Shown: positions 21,658-22,518 of the stretch, piece by piece
How the letters are laid out: every line of letters starts with the position of its first letter
Position numbering within the stretch: the first letter of the stretch is position 1
Assembly: GCA_934646175.1 (NCBI GenBank)
Contig: CAKUEI010000020.1
Coordinates: 1 to 22,518 of the forward strand
Reading direction: 5' to 3'
Length of the DNA stretch: 22,518 bases
Origin: an uncultured Oscillospiraceae bacterium
Lineage (GTDB): Bacteria; Bacillota; Clostridia; Oscillospirales; Oscillospiraceae
Notes under the pieces: generated by a model
Told to the model about the DNA's origin: nothing
The model's input: the letters and a program-made list of their open reading frames with translations, nothing else
The model's database searches: none
Position numbers and translations under genes: made by a program

Positions 21658-22518
21658 ATGAAGAAGAACAGACTTCTGGCTCTGGCCATGGCCGGTGCCT
21701 TGTCCCTCGGCCTGCTTGCCGGCTGCAGCAGCAGCGGCGGCAGTGACTCCCCCGCTCCCTCTCAGTCCGGCTCCGCCTCCGGCGATAAGGTCGTCCGCAT
21801 CGGCGTGTTCGAGCCCGCCACCGGCGACAACGGCGCCGGCGGCAAGCAGGAAATGTTGGGCATGCAGTACGCCAACAAAATGACTCCCACCGTGGAGATC
21901 GGCGGCGAGACCTACACCGTTGAGCTGGTCTATGCCGACAACGCATCCGATTCCGCCAAGGCTGCTTCCGCTGCTTCCGAGCTGATCAGCAAGGATGTCT
22001 CTGTGGTCCTGGGCACTTACGGCTCCAGCTGCGCCATTGCCGGCGGCCCCGTGTTCGATGAGGCGGGCCTGTCCGTCATTGGCGTCACCTGCACCAACCC
22101 GCTGGTCACCGCGGGCAACGATTACTACTTCCGCATCTGCTTCCTGGATAACTTCCAGGCTCAGGTCCTGTCCAACTTCGCCGTTGACAACTTCAGTGCC
22201 AAAAAGGTCTATTGCCTGGGCGAGCTGGGCAACGAGTACGATCAGGGCCTGATCACCTACTTCGAGAAGTCCTTCGACGGCGAAGTGGTGAAGGACTCCT
22301 TCCCCACCAACACCTCTGACTTCACCACCTTCCTGAGCAAGGCCAAGGCAGAGAACGTGGATGCCATCTTCTGCCCTGTGTCCATCTCCTACTCCACCCA
22401 GATTGTGAAGCTGGCCGCCAACATGGGTCTCGACATCCCCATCCTTGGCTCCGACACGCTGGACAGCAATAAGGTTCTGGAAGCTGCCGCCGGTTCCGAC
22501 GTGCAGTTGTATGTTTCC
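21658..22518 (+). CDS. Branched-chain amino-acid ABC transporter substrate-binding lipoprotein, C-terminus beyond the window
   Basis: The open frame of 287 codons runs to the window edge; family members are about 380-400 aa, so roughly a quarter is missing. AGGAGG lies 8 nt before the ATG. Residues 1-22 are a lipoprotein signal with lipobox LAGC (C23), followed by a Ser/Gly/Pro-rich linker to about 41. The mature part is a LivJ-like periplasmic-binding fold type I: VVRIGVFEPATGDNGAGGKQ, then VLGTYGSSCAIAGGPVF, then CTNPLVTAGNDYYFRICFLD and TNTSDFTTFLSKAK. It would bind leucine/isoleucine/valine or a related ligand at the outer membrane face and deliver it to a LivHMGF permease, whose genes are expected downstream. 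The ligand cannot be fixed from sequence. Confidence 0.92.
   Translation, partial: MKKNRLLALAMAGALSLGLLAGCSSSGGSDSPAPSQSGSASGDKVVRIGVFEPATGDNGAGGKQEMLGMQYANKMTPTVEIGGETYTVELVYADNASDSAKAASAASELISKDVSVVLGTYGSSCAIAGGPVFDEAGLSVIGVTCTNPLVTAGNDYYFRICFLDNFQAQVLSNFAVDNFSAKKVYCLGELGNEYDQGLITYFEKSFDGEVVKDSFPTNTSDFTTFLSKAKAENVDAIFCPVSISYSTQIVKLAANMGLDIPILGSDTLDSNKVLEAAAGSDVQLYVS

Noticed and set aside
1..22518. CRISPR arrays, insertion sequences, tRNA/rRNA genes, phage or toxin-antitoxin modules
   Set aside because: No direct-repeat array, transposase motif, cloverleaf or such gene pair was found by eye. Every sizeable gap is accounted for by promoters, leaders and terminators, and no accepted gap exceeds 300 bases.

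Overview
The window is about 60% GC chromosomal DNA. It most resembles a Gram-positive gut clostridium of the Oscillospirales/Oscillospiraceae type. This rests on the mix of families (clostridial beta-helix surface protein, ClpC, small two-cluster ferredoxin, GlnRS, infC-rpmI-rplT), strong AGGAGG-type ribosome binding sites and sigma-A-like promoters; the genus is inference. I see no rRNA, tRNA, CRISPR, insertion sequence, phage or plasmid feature. It reads mostly as core genome, with an accessory-looking surface protein at the left edge.

Region 1 (1-2720, minus): the first 846 codons of a secreted beta-helix surface protein with its promoter. A run of nine G/C lies just upstream of the promoter. 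The terminator of the arginine operon follows.

Region 2 (2755-10901, minus): a compact arginine biosynthesis operon in the order argG-argH-argC-argJ-argB-argD-argF. Together with the acetyl-recycling ArgJ it covers every step from N-acetylglutamate to arginine. ArgC looks like the short 'uncommon' form. ArgB has the N-terminal helix of arginine-inhibited kinases. A consensus promoter with ArgR-box-like palindromes precedes argG, and a second near-consensus promoter lies in the argC-argJ gap, so argJBDF may also be transcribed separately.

Region 3 (10980-14983): galE (plus), a 56-residue 2[4Fe-4S] ferredoxin (minus) and a stand-alone clpC (plus), separated by strong hairpin terminators.

Region 4 (15032-18320, plus): glnS, a PLP-dependent threonine-aldolase-family enzyme and a small two-helix membrane protein form one transcription unit. 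It converges on coaX (minus), encoding type III pantothenate kinase.

Region 5 (19199-20566, plus): the infC-rpmI-rplT translation operon. It has a consensus promoter, a leader of about 150 nt ending in an intrinsic terminator just before the infC ribosome binding site (a candidate L20 autoregulatory leader), and an AUC start codon on infC.

Region 6 (20661-22518, plus): a hemolysin III/PAQR-like membrane protein, then the start of a branched-chain amino-acid ABC transporter substrate-binding lipoprotein that runs off the window.

I did not find a convincing undescribed multi-gene system. The most interesting signals are regulatory: the infC leader and start codon, the two-promoter arginine operon with its operator cluster, and the homopolymer tract upstream of the surface-protein promoter. 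Several very long antisense reading frames are by-products of high-GC coding bias.
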